The notes beneath the pieces are model-generated. The model saw only the letters and a list, made by a program, of their open reading frames with translations, was not told the DNA's origin and made no database searches. From NCBI RefSeq assembly GCF_016756595.1, contig NZ_AP023257.1:1178001-1242000 (forward strand): a DNA stretch of 64,000 bases, given 5' to 3'. The translations under genes were made by a program, and so were the position numbers. This document shows, piece after piece, positions 44,108-53,790 of this stretch; the first letter of the stretch is position 1, and every line of letters begins with the position of its first letter. The DNA comes from Mesorhizobium sp. L-2-11 (GTDB taxonomy: Bacteria > Pseudomonadota > Alphaproteobacteria > Rhizobiales > Rhizobiaceae).

Positions 44108-45304
44108 TCAGCGTTTCAGCACGTCGACACCGGGCAGCGGCTTGCCCTCCATCCATTCCAGGAAGGCGCCGCCGGCAGTCGAGACATAGGTGAAGTCGTC
44201 GGCGACGCCGGCATGGTTGAGGGCGGCCACGGTGTCGCCGCCACCTGCCACCGAGATCAATTTGCCGGCCTCGGTGCGGGCCGCGGCGTGCCTGGCCGCC
44301 GCCACCGTCGCCCGGTCGAACGGCTCGATCTCGAACGCGCCGAGCGGGCCGTTCCAGACCAGCGTCGCGGCGCGGTCGATCCAGTCGGCAACGGTCTTGA
44401 CGGTGTTTTCGCCGACATCGAGGATCATGGCGTCGGCCGGCACCTCCGCTATGGCGACGGTTTCGCTGGCGGCACCCGCCTTGAACTCCCTGGCGACGAC
44501 ACCGTCGACCGGCAGGATGACGGCGCAGCCGGCTTCGGCCGCCTCGATCATGATCTGTTTGGCGGTGTTAGCGAGATCATGCTCGCACAGCGATTTTCCG
44601 ACGGCGGTGCCGCGTGCGGCGAGGAAGGTGTTGGCCATGCCGCCGCCGATGACCAGCGCGTCGACCTTCTTCACCAGATTCATCAGCAGGTCGATCTTGC
44701 TCGAGACCTTGGCGCCGCCGACGATGGCGACGACAGGGCGGACGGGATTGCCGAGGCCCTTTTCCAGCGCGTCGAGCTCGGCTTGCATGGTACGGCCGGC
44801 GAAGGCCGGCAGCAGGTGCGCAAGCCCTTCCGTCGACGAATGGGCGCGGTGGGCGGCAGAAAAGGCGTCGTTGACGAAGATGTCGCCATTGGCGGCCAGC
44901 TTTTCGGTGAAGACCGGGTCGTTCTTCTCCTCGGCCTTGTAGAAGCGGGTGTTTTCGAGCAGCAGCACGTCGCCGTTGTTCATGGCGGCGACGGCGCTCG
45001 CGGCCTTGTCGCCGATGCAATCCGCCGCGAAGCCGACAGGGCGGCCAAGCACTTCCGCGGCCGCCTTGGCGATCGGCTCAAGCGAGAATTCGGGCGAAGG
45101 TCCATCCTTGGGCCGGCCGAAATGGGCGAGCAGGATGACCCTGGCGCCCTTGCCGGAAAGCTCGGCGATGGTCGGCGCGATGCGCTCGATGCGGGTGGCG
45201 TCGGTGACCTTCCCGTCGGCGACGGGAACGTTGAGGTCGACGCGCACCAGCACGCGCTTGCCGTCGATATTGCCGATGTCGTCCAGTGTCTTAAAGCCGG
45301 CCAT
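44108..45304 (-). CDS. pgk: Phosphoglycerate kinase
   Basis: The 398-residue two-domain enzyme starts [40 protein letters not shown] (3-PG site). It has [40 protein letters not shown] and, near the end, [20 protein letters not shown] with the nucleotide-binding G-G-G-D-T. It makes ATP and 3-phosphoglycerate from 1,3-bisphosphoglycerate. It lies 161 nt upstream of fba and downstream of the antiporter gene on the same strand. Confidence 0.97.
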   Translation of the reverse strand: MAGFKTLDDIGNIDGKRVLVRVDLNVPVADGKVTDATRIERIAPTIAELSGKGARVILLAHFGRPKDGPSPEFSLEPIAKAAAEVLGRPVGFAADCIGDKAASAVAAMNNGDVLLLENTRFYKAEEKNDPVFTEKLAANGDIFVNDAFSAAHRAHSSTEGLAHLLPAFAGRTMQAELDALEKGLGNPVRPVVAIVGGAKVSSKIDLLMNLVKKVDALVIGGGMANTFLAARGTAVGKSLCEHDLANTAKQIMIEAAEAGCAVILPVDGVVAREFKAGAASETVAIAEVPADAMILDVGENTVKTVADWIDRAATLVWNGPLGAFEIEPFDRATVAAARHAAARTEAGKLISVAGGGDTVAALNHAGVADDFTYVSTAGGAFLEWMEGKPLPGVDVLKR

Positions 45305-45414
45305 GCTGTTCCCTTTCGCTAAAAATCGCCGGGACCTTACCCCGCATCAACGACGATGCAAGACCTGCATGGGAGTTCACGGAAAATATGATCCACGCCT
45401 CGGGCCGCAAGCAG

Positions 45415-47304
45415 TCAGCCCTCGCCGGTCGCTTTTTCAATCACTGGCTGTGGAGCCGGTTCCGCGTCGTCTGGCGCCTCGACACCCGGCTTTTTGGCCC
45501 GCTTGCGCCAATTGCGCACAAAGGCAACGATGCGATCGGCGATTTCGCCGGCACTCAGGAACACCGGCACCCGCGCCACCGGCGCGGTCGGCTCCAGGGA
45601 AAGACCGAGACCGGTGATCTTGCCCTTGTCGTCGACGTCGCGGACGATCAGCTCGATCGGACCAATCAGCACGCGGTCGGCATATTCGGCATGGCCGCCG
45701 AGCCGCGCCGTCACCAGGTCGCCGACGGTCAGCTTGCGTTCCTCCTCGCTCAGGCCCGGCGCGTAAGCGGCTTCCAGTTCCGCAGCGGAGCGCGCCGGAT
45801 CGACGGCGAAGGCGCCGAAGAAGTCCGCATCCTCGGGATCGACCACGGCGCGGCTGGCGAACAGCTTGTCGAGCAGGGCCGGATAGCGATCCGGCACGAA
45901 GATGTAGACATGGTCGCCGGCGGCGAGCCTGCCCATGTCCTGAAAGCGCATCGAGCGCCCGTCGCGCAGCACCAGCGACGGCCGCGCCCAGCGCGGAATG
46001 CGCTCGCCGCGCGCCACGGGACTGCCAGGTGCCACGCGGTAGGCGAGCAGCTCGTGATGGGCGGAGCCAGGCAATTCGAGCTCCACCTTGTCCAACGGAC
46101 CCAGGCGGGCCGGCACGATCAGGCCGAGGCGGCGCGCCAGCGGTCCGACGGTCCATCCCTGGATGACCAGCGATACCAACACCACGATGAAGGCGGTGTT
46201 GAAGATGAGACGGCCATTTTCAAGACCGCCAAGCAGCGGCGTAATGGCGAGCAGGATCGACACGGCGCCACGCAGACCCACCCATGAGACGAAGGCGACT
46301 TCCGGGCGCGGCAGACGAAACGGCATCAGGCAAAGCCAGACGGCGATCGGCCGCGCCACGAATATCAGGAACAGGCCCAGCAGCACCGCCGGCAGCAGGA
46401 TCGCCGGAAATTGCGAGGGCGTCGCGAACAGGCCGAGGATCAGGAACATGATGATCTGCGCCAGCCACGACATGCCGTCCTGGAAGCGTTTCAGGATGGT
46501 GACGGCGCGGATGTCGGAATTGCCGGCAACGAGGCCGGCGAGATAAACCGCCAGAAAGCCGGAGCCGCCAATGGCGCCGGCGGCGGCGAACACCATCAGC
46601 GACAGCGTCAGCACGAAGATCGGCAGCAGCCCGTGGTCGAGATTGAGCCGGTCGACAAGCCGCACGATGGCGAGGCCGCCGAAAATGCCGACGATGGCGC
46701 CAAGCCCCATATGACTAAGGAAGCCGAGGACGAGGTCGGTAGCCAGCACCCTGGCCTCGGGATTGGCGTTGACGGCGATGATCTCGACCAGGCTGATGGT
46801 CAGGAAGATGGCGATCGGGTCATTGGTGCCGGATTCCACCTCGAGCGTGGAACGCACGCGTTCGCGCAAATTGATTTCGCCGGCGCGCAACAGGAAGAAC
46901 ACCGCTGCCGCGTCGGTCGAGGCGACAGCGGCCCCGAGCAGGAAGGATTCCAGCCAGCTGAGATCGAGCAGATAGTGGGCGACGGCGCCGAACAGGCCGG
47001 TGGTCAGAAGGACGCCGACGGTCGCCAGCGACAGCGCCGGTCCGGCCGCCTGGCGCAGGGCGTTGAGCGGCGTGCCGAAACCGGAATCGAACAGGATCAC
47101 CGCCAGCGCCAGTGAGCCGGCAAAATAAGCCAGCCGCGCATTGTCAAACTGGATGCCGAGGCCGTCGGTTCCCGTGGCCAGGCCAATGCAGAGAAACAGC
47201 AGCAAGAGAGGGGCGCCGAAGCGGAAGGCGATCAGGCTCGAAAACGCGGCGGCGACGACGAGCGCAGCGCCGACCAGCGTCATGAGATAGATCGCATGCT
47301 CCAT
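45415..47304 (-). CDS. cvrA: K+/H+ antiporter, NhaP2/CvrA type
   Basis: The 629-residue CPA1 antiporter has about 13 helices. It starts MEHAIYLMTLVGAALVVAAA and has the ion-site region AVASTDAAAVFFLLRAGEIN, VESGTNDPIAIFLTISLVEI and SWVGLRGAVSILLAITPLLG. After about residue 400 a cytoplasmic TrkA-C-like and CorC/HlyC-like tail follows (ELELPGSAHHELLAYRVAPG). It exchanges K+ for H+ to control volume and pH. Its place between gap and pgk is unusual for a glycolysis cluster; it has its own 250-bp upstream gap. Confidence 0.93.
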   Translation of the reverse strand: MEHAIYLMTLVGAALVVAAAFSSLIAFRFGAPLLLLFLCIGLATGTDGLGIQFDNARLAYFAGSLALAVILFDSGFGTPLNALRQAAGPALSLATVGVLLTTGLFGAVAHYLLDLSWLESFLLGAAVASTDAAAVFFLLRAGEINLRERVRSTLEVESGTNDPIAIFLTISLVEIIAVNANPEARVLATDLVLGFLSHMGLGAIVGIFGGLAIVRLVDRLNLDHGLLPIFVLTLSLMVFAAAGAIGGSGFLAVYLAGLVAGNSDIRAVTILKRFQDGMSWLAQIIMFLILGLFATPSQFPAILLPAVLLGLFLIFVARPIAVWLCLMPFRLPRPEVAFVSWVGLRGAVSILLAITPLLGGLENGRLIFNTAFIVVLVSLVIQGWTVGPLARRLGLIVPARLGPLDKVELELPGSAHHELLAYRVAPGSPVARGERIPRWARPSLVLRDGRSMRFQDMGRLAAGDHVYIFVPDRYPALLDKLFASRAVVDPEDADFFGAFAVDPARSAAELEAAYAPGLSEEERKLTVGDLVTARLGGHAEYADRVLIGPIELIVRDVDDKGKITGLGLSLEPTAPVARVPVFLSAGEIADRIVAFVRNWRKRAKKPGVEAPDDAEPAPQPVIEKATGEG

Positions 47305-47504
47305 CCGCCAATTGCCCCTCGAATTCGTGTTCCTCTCGCTTTACGGGAGAGTGAGGCGAAGACATGACCGGTGCAAGGCGTGAGGGTGGTTTTTTGCCCT
47401 ATGTCGCTGGTTTATGAGTGTTTTGGCGCTCAAGGCGCGGGTCTTGCCAAACAAACCTTTAGAGCGTCGTTGCGCATCCAAAAGGGCGCTGGGCACTCTT
47501 ACGA

Positions 47505-47529
47505 AAACGCCCGGACAGGCCGGGCGTTT
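47505..47529 (-). terminator. Rho-independent terminator after gap
   Basis: The perfect 10-bp stem AAACGCCCGG (47505-47514) / CCGGGCGTTT (47520-47529) has a 5-nt loop. On the minus strand the stem ends in TTTTCG. It lies 26 nt after the gap stop. The remaining gap to 47304 contains a block at 47462-47495 resembling the dispersed repeat and no gene. Confidence 0.75.
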
Positions 47530-47555
47530 CAAGTCGCAAAAAGATGGTTCTGCGG

Positions 47556-48566
47556 TCAGGCGATGGTCTTGCCGAAGGCGACTGCGGTGTCGGCCATGCG
47601 GTTGGAAAAACCCCATTCATTGTCGTACCAGGACAGCACCGAAACGAAGTTGCCGTCCATGACCTTGGTCTGGTCGAGCGCCATGATCGAGGAATGTGGA
47701 TCGTGGTTGAAGTCGATCGACACGTTCGGATGACGGGTGACCGCGAGAACGCCCTTCAGCTTGCCGTTGGAGGCGGCGATCACCGCCTCGTTGATTTCCT
47801 GCACCGTGGTCGAACGCTTGGCGATGAACTTGAAATCGACGACCGAGACGTTCGGGGTCGGCACGCGGATGGAAATGCCGTCGAGCTTGCCCTTGAGGTC
47901 GGGCAGCACCAGGCCGATCGCCTTGGCCGCGCCGGTCGAGGTCGGGATCTGCGATAGCGCCGCGGCGCGGGCGCGGTAGAGATCCTTGTGCATGGTGTCC
48001 AATGTCGGCTGGTCGCCGGTGTAGGAGTGGATTGTCGTCATCATGCCCTTCTCGATGCCGACGGCCTCATGCAGCACGGCTGCCAGCGGCGCCAGGCAGT
48101 TGGTGGTGCAGGAGGCGTTCGAGATGACGATGTGGTCCTTGGTCAGCTTGTCATGGTTGATGCCATAGACGACGGTGAGATCGGCGCCCTCCGCAGGCGC
48201 CGAGACGAGGACGCGCTTGGCGCCGGCGGTCAGATGCGCGGCGGCCTTGTCGCGGGCGGTGAAGATGCCGGTGCATTCGAGCGCGATGTCGATGCCGAGA
48301 TCCTTCCACGGCAGCTGCGTCGGGTCCTTGATCGCGGTGACCTTGAATTTTTCGCTGCCGACGGTGATCTGGTCGCCGTCGACCGTCACTTCATGCGGGA
48401 AGCGGCCATGCACGCTGTCGTAGCGCAGCAGATGCGCATTGGTCTCGACCGGGCCGAGGTCGTTGACGGCGACGACATCGATGTCCTTGCGACCGGATTC
48501 GTGGATGGCGCGCAGGATGTTGCGGCCGATGCGGCCGAATCCGTTGATGGCAACTCTGACGGTCAT
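47556..48566 (-). CDS. gap: Glyceraldehyde-3-phosphate dehydrogenase, type I
   Basis: The 336-residue enzyme starts MTVRVAINGFGRIGRNILRA (NAD-binding). It has the catalytic Cys in VISNASCTTNCLAPLAAVLH, IHSYTGDQPTLDTMHKDLYR, LDGISIRVPTPNVSVVDFKF and SWYDNEWGFSNRM. The Asp after the Rossmann turn (AVNDLG) suggests NAD preference. It oxidises G3P to 1,3-bisphosphoglycerate. It lies 154 nt after tkt and is followed by a good terminator. Confidence 0.97.
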   Translation of the reverse strand: MTVRVAINGFGRIGRNILRAIHESGRKDIDVVAVNDLGPVETNAHLLRYDSVHGRFPHEVTVDGDQITVGSEKFKVTAIKDPTQLPWKDLGIDIALECTGIFTARDKAAAHLTAGAKRVLVSAPAEGADLTVVYGINHDKLTKDHIVISNASCTTNCLAPLAAVLHEAVGIEKGMMTTIHSYTGDQPTLDTMHKDLYRARAAALSQIPTSTGAAKAIGLVLPDLKGKLDGISIRVPTPNVSVVDFKFIAKRSTTVQEINEAVIAASNGKLKGVLAVTRHPNVSIDFNHDPHSSIMALDQTKVMDGNFVSVLSWYDNEWGFSNRMADTAVAFGKTIA

Positions 48567-48720
48567 TTTTCTCTCCCTGGGAGTTGGAGGCCGAAGATCA
48601 AGTCCGCAGCTTCATAACGGCCGGCTGTCAAAGAATCCAGCCGTCGATGGGTTGGAGTCCATTAGGTCGCGGCTGCCGGCGAAACCGCATGGGTGCAGCT
48701 TCGCCGGAGACCAGCACATT

Positions 48721-50712
48721 TTACTCGCCGTGCAGGCGGGCTTCCGCCGCCTTCACCGTCGCTTCGGCGGTGATGCCGAAATGCGGATAGAGCTGTTCGA
48801 TCGTGCCAGAGGCGCCGAAGCCGGTCATGCCGATGAAGATGCCGTCGGTACCGATGAAATGATCCCAGCCCTGGCGGATGCCGGCTTCGATGGCGATCTT
48901 GACCGGCGCGTTGCCGATCGTCTTCCTGCGATAATCGGGGCTCTGCTTGTCGAACAATTCGAAGCAGGGCACAGAGACGACGCGGGTCGGATGGCCGTGC
49001 TTCTCCAATGCCTCGCGCGCCGCCAGCGCAATCTCGACCTCGGAGCCCGAAGCGAAGATCGTCACCGCCGCATCGCCACTGGCGGCGGCCAGCTCGTAGG
49101 CGCCCTGGCGACAAAGGTTTTCCGCAACGAAGTCGTTGCGCACCGCCGCCAGGTTCTGCCGGGTCAGCGCCAGCGTCGAAGGCGTCTTCTCCTGCTCGAG
49201 GGCCAACTGCCAGCATTCGGCGGTCTCGACCGCGTCGGCCGGGCGGAAGACATTGTGGTTCGGAATGGCGCGCAGTGCGGCCAGATGCTCGACCGGTTGA
49301 TGGGTCGGGCCGTCTTCGCCGAGACCGATGGAATCGTGGGTCATGACGAAGATCGAGCGGATGCCCATCAGCGAGGCGAGCCGCATCGACGGACGGGCAT
49401 AATCGGAAAAGCACATGAACGTGCCGCCATAGGCTATGAGGCCGCCATGCAGCGTCAGTCCGTTGAGCGCGGCGGCCATGCCGTGCTCGCGGATGCCGTA
49501 GTGAACGTAGCGCTGGCCGTAATCGTCTGCCGTGATGTTCTTGGTCTGGCTGGTCTTGGTGTTGTTGGAGCCGGTCAGGTCGGCCGAGCCGCCAATGGTT
49601 TCCGGCACGGCGCCGTTGATGATTTCGAGCGCCATTTCCGACGATTTGCGGGTGGCAACCTTCGGTTTGTCCGTGCTGAGCTTCTTCTTGTAGTCGGTGA
49701 TGACGGCGTCGAAATTCGCCGGCAGCGTGCCGCTGATGCGGCGCTCGAATTCGCTGCGCAATTGGACGTCAGCCCTGGCAAGGCGGCCTTCCCAGTCGGT
49801 GCGTGCCTTGATGCCGGTCTTGCCGGCGTCGCGCCAGGCATCGAGGATGTCGGCCGGAAGCTCGAATGGCGGATAATCCCAACCGAAGAATTTTCTGGCG
49901 CCGGCGATTTCCTCGGCGCCGAGCGGCGAACCGTGCGCCTTGTTGGTGCCGGCCTTGGTCGGCGCGCCGAAGCCAATCGTCGTCTTGCAGGCGATCATCG
50001 TCGGCTTGTCGGAATGGCGCGCCGCCTCGATGGCATAGGCGATCGCTTCCGGGTCCTGGCCGTCGATGTGGCTGGCGTTCCAGCCGGACGCCTGGAAGCG
50101 GGCGACCTGATCGGTGTTGTCGGCCAGTGACACCGGGCCGTCAATCGAGATGTTGTTGTTGTCCCAAAAGACGATCAGCTTGTTCAGCTTGAGATGTCCG
50201 GCAAGCGCGATGGCTTCCTGGGAAACGCCCTCCATCAGGCAGCCGTCACCGGCCAGCACATAGGTGTAGTGGTCGACGAGGTCGTTGCCGAAGGCGGCAT
50301 TCATGATGCGCTCGCCAAGCGCGAAGCCGACCGAATTGGCAAGGCCCTGGCCGAGCGGGCCGGTGGTCGTCTCGATGCCGGCGGCATGGCCATATTCGGG
50401 ATGGCCCGCCGTCCTCGATCCGACCTGGCGGAAATGCTTGATCTGGTCGAGGGTGACATCCTCGTAGCCGGTCAGATAGAGCAGCGAATAGAGCAGCATC
50501 GAACCGTGGCCGGCCGACAGGATGAAGCGGTCGCGATCGGGCCAATGCGGGTTCTTCGCATCGTATTTCAGGAAACGCGTGAACAGCACGGTTGCGATAT
50601 CGGCGCAGCCCATGGGCAGGCCGGGGTGGCCGGACTGGGCCTTCTCGACGGCGTCCATGGAAAGAAAACGGATCGCATTGGCCATCCGGTCATGTTGTTC
50701 ACGCGAGGTCAT
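48721..50712 (-). CDS. tkt: Transketolase
   Basis: The 663-residue ThDP enzyme starts [40 protein letters not shown]. It has the thiamine motif [20 protein letters not shown] ending in [31 protein letters not shown], and the pyrimidine half [20 protein letters not shown]. It transfers two-carbon units between sugar phosphates in the pentose pathway. ATG 50712 is chosen (GGAGGAAGC upstream) over a frame opening at 50772. It diverges from DUF4164-zapA across a 304-bp gap. Confidence 0.97.
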   Translation of the reverse strand: MTSREQHDRMANAIRFLSMDAVEKAQSGHPGLPMGCADIATVLFTRFLKYDAKNPHWPDRDRFILSAGHGSMLLYSLLYLTGYEDVTLDQIKHFRQVGSRTAGHPEYGHAAGIETTTGPLGQGLANSVGFALGERIMNAAFGNDLVDHYTYVLAGDGCLMEGVSQEAIALAGHLKLNKLIVFWDNNNISIDGPVSLADNTDQVARFQASGWNASHIDGQDPEAIAYAIEAARHSDKPTMIACKTTIGFGAPTKAGTNKAHGSPLGAEEIAGARKFFGWDYPPFELPADILDAWRDAGKTGIKARTDWEGRLARADVQLRSEFERRISGTLPANFDAVITDYKKKLSTDKPKVATRKSSEMALEIINGAVPETIGGSADLTGSNNTKTSQTKNITADDYGQRYVHYGIREHGMAAALNGLTLHGGLIAYGGTFMCFSDYARPSMRLASLMGIRSIFVMTHDSIGLGEDGPTHQPVEHLAALRAIPNHNVFRPADAVETAECWQLALEQEKTPSTLALTRQNLAAVRNDFVAENLCRQGAYELAAASGDAAVTIFASGSEVEIALAAREALEKHGHPTRVVSVPCFELFDKQSPDYRRKTIGNAPVKIAIEAGIRQGWDHFIGTDGIFIGMTGFGASGTIEQLYPHFGITAEATVKAAEARLHGE

Positions 50713-50798
50713 GCTTCCTCCAGTGTCGGGGTTCGGGGCCTTGGGAGAGCCCTGGAAAGGGGTGCGCGACACATAGCAGGCGCGGCTTTTTAGTCAAC

Positions 50799-50852
50799 AA
50801 ACCGGCGCGCTTTTGCCGGTCCTGTTGGTCATTAAACCGGCGCTTTTGCCGG
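50799..50852. repeat. Tandem short hairpins in the tkt-DUF4164 gap
   Basis: AAACCGGCGCGCTTTTGCCGG (split: AAACCGGCGC, then GCTTTTGCCGG) at 50799-50819, and AAACCGGCGCTTTTGCCGG at 50834-50852, are two near-copies. Each has CCGGC/GCCGG arms. The 304-bp gap otherwise holds only the promoters of the divergent genes. Confidence 0.5.
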
Positions 50853-51016
50853 ACTTGCGATGGCGCCGGAAGGGCTTTGGTGGCCTAAATTAGCGTTAGC
50901 AGGGGACAGTCGCGAGAGCTTTATTGACGTTGGCTTCACACGGCGCGTAATGTTTCAGACATAACGCGTTCTGAACGTGGATGATTCGGTGATGGGCAGG
51001 GCGCAGGACGAAAGCC

Positions 51017-51289
51017 ATGACCGGGGAAACGACACTCAAGGAAGTCATCGCCAGGCTGGGTAAGGCCATCGAGGGGCTGGAAAACGCCGTCGCGGCCAAA
51101 CTCGAGCACGAGCGCGACTATACGGAAGCCGAGGCGGAGGTGCAGCGCATGAACGCCGACCGCTCGCGGCTGGCGCAGGAACTCGACAATTCCGAAGCGC
51201 GCGCCGAACGGCTGGAAGACGCCAACAAGGAAGTGTCGCGTCGGCTGGTGACCGCCATGGAAACCATCCGCGCCGTGTTGGACAGATAG
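51017..51289 (+). CDS. DUF4164 coiled-coil protein
   Basis: A 90-residue helical protein: MTGETTLKEVIARLGKAIEG, LENAVAAKLEHERDYTEAEA, EVQRMNADRSRLAQELDNSE, ARAERLEDANKEVSRRLVTA, METIRAVLDR. This is DUF4164, found beside zapA across Rhizobiales and built like a ZapB-type coiled coil. The pairing suggests a role with the division ring, which is inference. It is 11 nt upstream of zapA. Confidence 0.9.
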   Translation: MTGETTLKEVIARLGKAIEGLENAVAAKLEHERDYTEAEAEVQRMNADRSRLAQELDNSEARAERLEDANKEVSRRLVTAMETIRAVLDR

Positions 51290-51300
51290 GGGCTGGCCCA

Positions 51301-51666
51301 ATGGCACAAGTCACGGTTTCCATCGATGGCAAGCAGTATCGCATGGCTTGCGACGAGGGCCAGGAAGAGCATCTGATCGACCTTGCCGAGCGCTTCGACC
51401 GCTATGTCTCGCATCTGAAAGACTCATTCGGCGAAATCGGCGACCAGCGGCTGACCGTAATGGCCGGCATCATGGTCATGGACGAGCTTTCGGAACTGCA
51501 AAAACGCGTCAAGGGCATGGAAAGCGAAGTGCTGACACTGCGTAAGACGCGTGACGATGCGCTGACCAAGGCCGACAAGAACGATTCCGTGCTGACCCAG
51601 GCGCTTGGCGCGCTCGCCCAGCGCATGGAAGACCTGGCGACGACGCTGGCGGTGAACAAGGGCTGA
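51301..51666 (+). CDS. zapA: Cell division protein ZapA
   Basis: 121 residues: MAQVTVSIDGKQYRMACDEG, QEEHLIDLAERFDRYVSHLK, then QRLTVMAGIMVMDELSELQK and a C-terminal coiled coil. It matches ZapA, which cross-links and stabilises FtsZ filaments as a tetramer. It is co-transcribed with DUF4164. The gap after it is the usual place of the 6S RNA gene in alpha- and gammaproteobacteria. Confidence 0.94.
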   Translation: MAQVTVSIDGKQYRMACDEGQEEHLIDLAERFDRYVSHLKDSFGEIGDQRLTVMAGIMVMDELSELQKRVKGMESEVLTLRKTRDDALTKADKNDSVLTQALGALAQRMEDLATTLAVNKG

Positions 51667-51684
51667 GCCAGCGCAGCGGAAATT

Positions 51685-51793
51685 CCTGCTGCCTTTCCCG
51701 AGAAGCAATGAAAATATTTTCGCAGTCGGCCTTGATGCCGGTGCAACAGGCGTTTGAAGGATGACGCAGCAGTGGTAAAAAGGCAGAAGCAGG
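51685..51793 (+). ncRNA. Candidate structured RNA downstream of zapA (6S-like position)
   Basis: CCTGCT-GCCTTT (51685-51696) can pair with AAAGGC-AGA-AGCAGG (51779-51793), leaving a 3-nt bulge and closing an 82-nt interior that is mostly unpaired. A long closing stem, a large bubble and a position after zapA are the features of 6S RNA. The sequence core was not recognised, and the usual downstream fau gene is missing. The ends are approximate. Confidence 0.35.
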
Positions 51794-51841
51794 GCCGGTG
51801 GATGGTCAATGCCGGCTGCAATCACAGGGTAGGGACGCATC

Positions 51842-52501
51842 ATGAGCCTTCGTATCAATGACACCGCGCCGGATTTCACGGCCGAGACCACGCAAGGGAC
51901 GATCAACTTCCACGAATGGATCGGTGACGGCTGGGCGGTGCTTTTCAGCCATCCGAAGAATTTCACGCCGGTCTGCACGACCGAGCTCGGCACGATGGCC
52001 GGGCTGGAAGGCGAGTTCAAGAAGCGCAACGTCAAGATCATCGGCATTTCCGTCGATCCGGTCGAAAGCCATGGCAAATGGCAGGATGATATCAAGAAAG
52101 CGACCGGCCAATCGGTGAACTATCCGCTGATCGGCGACAAGGACCTCAAGGTCGCCAAGCTTTACGAGATGCTGCCGGCGGGCGCCGGCGAAACCTCGGA
52201 AGGGCGCACGCCCGCCGACAACGCGACGGTGCGTTCAGTTTATGTCATCGGCCCCGACAAGAAGATCAAGCTGGTTCTCACCTATCCAATGACGACCGGC
52301 CGTAACTTCGATGAGATCCTGCGTGCGATCGATTCCATACAGTTGACCGCCAAGCACCAGGTGGCGACGCCGGCGAACTGGAAGCAGGGCGAGGACGTCA
52401 TCATCACCGCCGCCGTTTCCAACGAGGATGCGGTCAAGCGCTTCGGCGCCTTCGAGACGATCCTGCCGTATCTCCGGAAGACCAAGCAGCCCTCCGCCTG
52501 A
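51842..52501 (+). CDS. 1-Cys (Prx6-type) peroxiredoxin
   Basis: The 219-residue protein starts MSLRINDTAPDFTAETTQGT. The active site is FSHPKNFTPVCTTELGTMAG (P-x-x-x-T-x-x-C), followed by IIGISVDPVESHGKWQDDIK, YPLIGDKDLKVAKLYEMLPA and the long Prx6-type C-terminus. It reduces hydroperoxides in the cytoplasm, with the resolving thiol from outside. It is preceded by AGGGACGCATC and lies 340 nt from the MBL gene of sulfur chemistry. Confidence 0.94.
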   Translation: MSLRINDTAPDFTAETTQGTINFHEWIGDGWAVLFSHPKNFTPVCTTELGTMAGLEGEFKKRNVKIIGISVDPVESHGKWQDDIKKATGQSVNYPLIGDKDLKVAKLYEMLPAGAGETSEGRTPADNATVRSVYVIGPDKKIKLVLTYPMTTGRNFDEILRAIDSIQLTAKHQVATPANWKQGEDVIITAAVSNEDAVKRFGAFETILPYLRKTKQPSA

Positions 52502-52651
52502 GCGGCCACGGCGGCACGGAAGGATTTTCGGCTTTTTTGCCTCGGCAAAGCATGCGGTGCTTGACGGCGTGGCGTTGGCGAATGACCATGCTCTTCTTTT
52601 ACCCCGGCAGGGAAAACCATTCCTGCCGGGTGGGAGTTGAGGGAGCCGGGA

Positions 52652-53524
52652 TTGGACGCATCATCGGCCAAGCTGCAGGTGGCAGGCTTTTACGACAAGC
52701 CGAGCGGGTCCATCCAGTATGTCGTTGCCGACCCGCAGACGCGACGATGCGCAATCATCGATCCGGTCCTGGATTTCGACGAGAAGTCCGGCAGCACTGC
52801 CACGAAAAATGCCGACACCCTGCTCGACTTCATCAGGGAGAACGGGCTGGAGGTCGAGTGGATCCTCGACACCCACCCGCACGCCGACCATTTCTCCGCG
52901 GCACACTATCTCAGCACGAAGACAGGAGCGCCCACGGCGATCGGCGAGAAGGTCGTCGACGTCCAGAAACTGTGGAAGGCAATCTACAACTGGCCTGGGT
53001 TTCCTGCCGACGGATCCCAGTGGAACAGGCTGTTTGCCGACGGCGAGACCTTTACGGTCGGCGGCATTCCGGCAAAGGTGCTTTTTTCGCCCGGCCACAC
53101 GCTGGCCTCGATCACCTATGTGATCGGCGACGCCGCTTTCATCCATGATACGCTGTTCATGCCGGACAGCGGCACGGCGAGAGCGGACTTTCCCGGCGGC
53201 AGTGCCGCGCAACTTTGGCGCTCGATCCAAAATATCCTCGCGCTGCCGGACGAGACACGTCTGTTCGTCGGTCATGACTACCAGACGGAGGGGCGCGAGC
53301 CCTTGTGGGAGAGCACGGTCGCGGAACAAAAATCCAGGAACACCCATGTTGCCGCCTGCAGGACGGAGGCCGATTTCGTAGCCTTGCGCGAGGCGCGCGA
53401 CAGGACGCTGCCGATGCCGAGACTGATCCTGCACGCGCTGCAGGTCAACATGAACGGCGGGCGCTTGCCGGAACCGGAATCCAATGGGCGCCGGTATTTG
53501 AAATTTCCGCTGGATTGCCTTTGA
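52652..53524 (+). CDS. MBL-fold hydrolase, persulfide-dioxygenase (ETHE1/Blh)-like
   Basis: A 290-residue metallo-beta-lactamase-fold protein: KLQVAGFYDKPSGSIQYVVA, the metal motif ILDTHPHADHFSAAHYLS, LFSPGHTLASITYVIGD, HDTLFMPDSGTARADFPGGS and LFVGHDYQTEGREPLWESTV. The TARADFPGG and GHDY blocks are typical of glutathione-persulfide dioxygenase/Blh proteins, which remove sulfide as persulfide. The start is probably a TTG at 52652 (AGGGAG upstream, MDASSAKLQVAGF); a TTG at 52637 is possible. Confidence 0.85.
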   Translation: MDASSAKLQVAGFYDKPSGSIQYVVADPQTRRCAIIDPVLDFDEKSGSTATKNADTLLDFIRENGLEVEWILDTHPHADHFSAAHYLSTKTGAPTAIGEKVVDVQKLWKAIYNWPGFPADGSQWNRLFADGETFTVGGIPAKVLFSPGHTLASITYVIGDAAFIHDTLFMPDSGTARADFPGGSAAQLWRSIQNILALPDETRLFVGHDYQTEGREPLWESTVAEQKSRNTHVAACRTEADFVALREARDRTLPMPRLILHALQVNMNGGRLPEPESNGRRYLKFPLDCL

Positions 53525-53563
53525 GGGGTCGTTGGCAGACGGAACTTCGCATACCGGAAGTCA

Positions 53564-53775
53564 GCGCCGCCCCTCATTGTCCTGCCCGTCCTCCGCAGCA
53601 GCTGCGCTGCAGCTGCGGAGGGTGGACCGGGCATTTCTCCCCGTATTGGGACAGTATAGTGACGGGGAGAAAGACGCTTTCGCCGAAGATTTCGCTAATT
53701 TTCGACGCGGCGCGATCTGCCTCTTCCCGTCACTATACGGGGAGAAGGTGGCGGCAGCCGGATGAGGGGCAGCGC
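53564..53775. repeat. 212-bp inverted repeat (BIME-like)
   Basis: Outer arms GCGCCGCCCCTCAT (53564-53577) and ATGAGGGGCAGCGC (53762-53775) pair with one mismatch. Inner perfect arms are GTATAGTGACGGG (53654-53666) and CCCGTCACTATAC (53726-53738). It fills the 266-bp gap between the MBL gene and the IS-split gene. Build and size recall 38261-38403. Confidence 0.65.
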
Positions 53776-53790
53776 AGACGCCAGCTAGCT

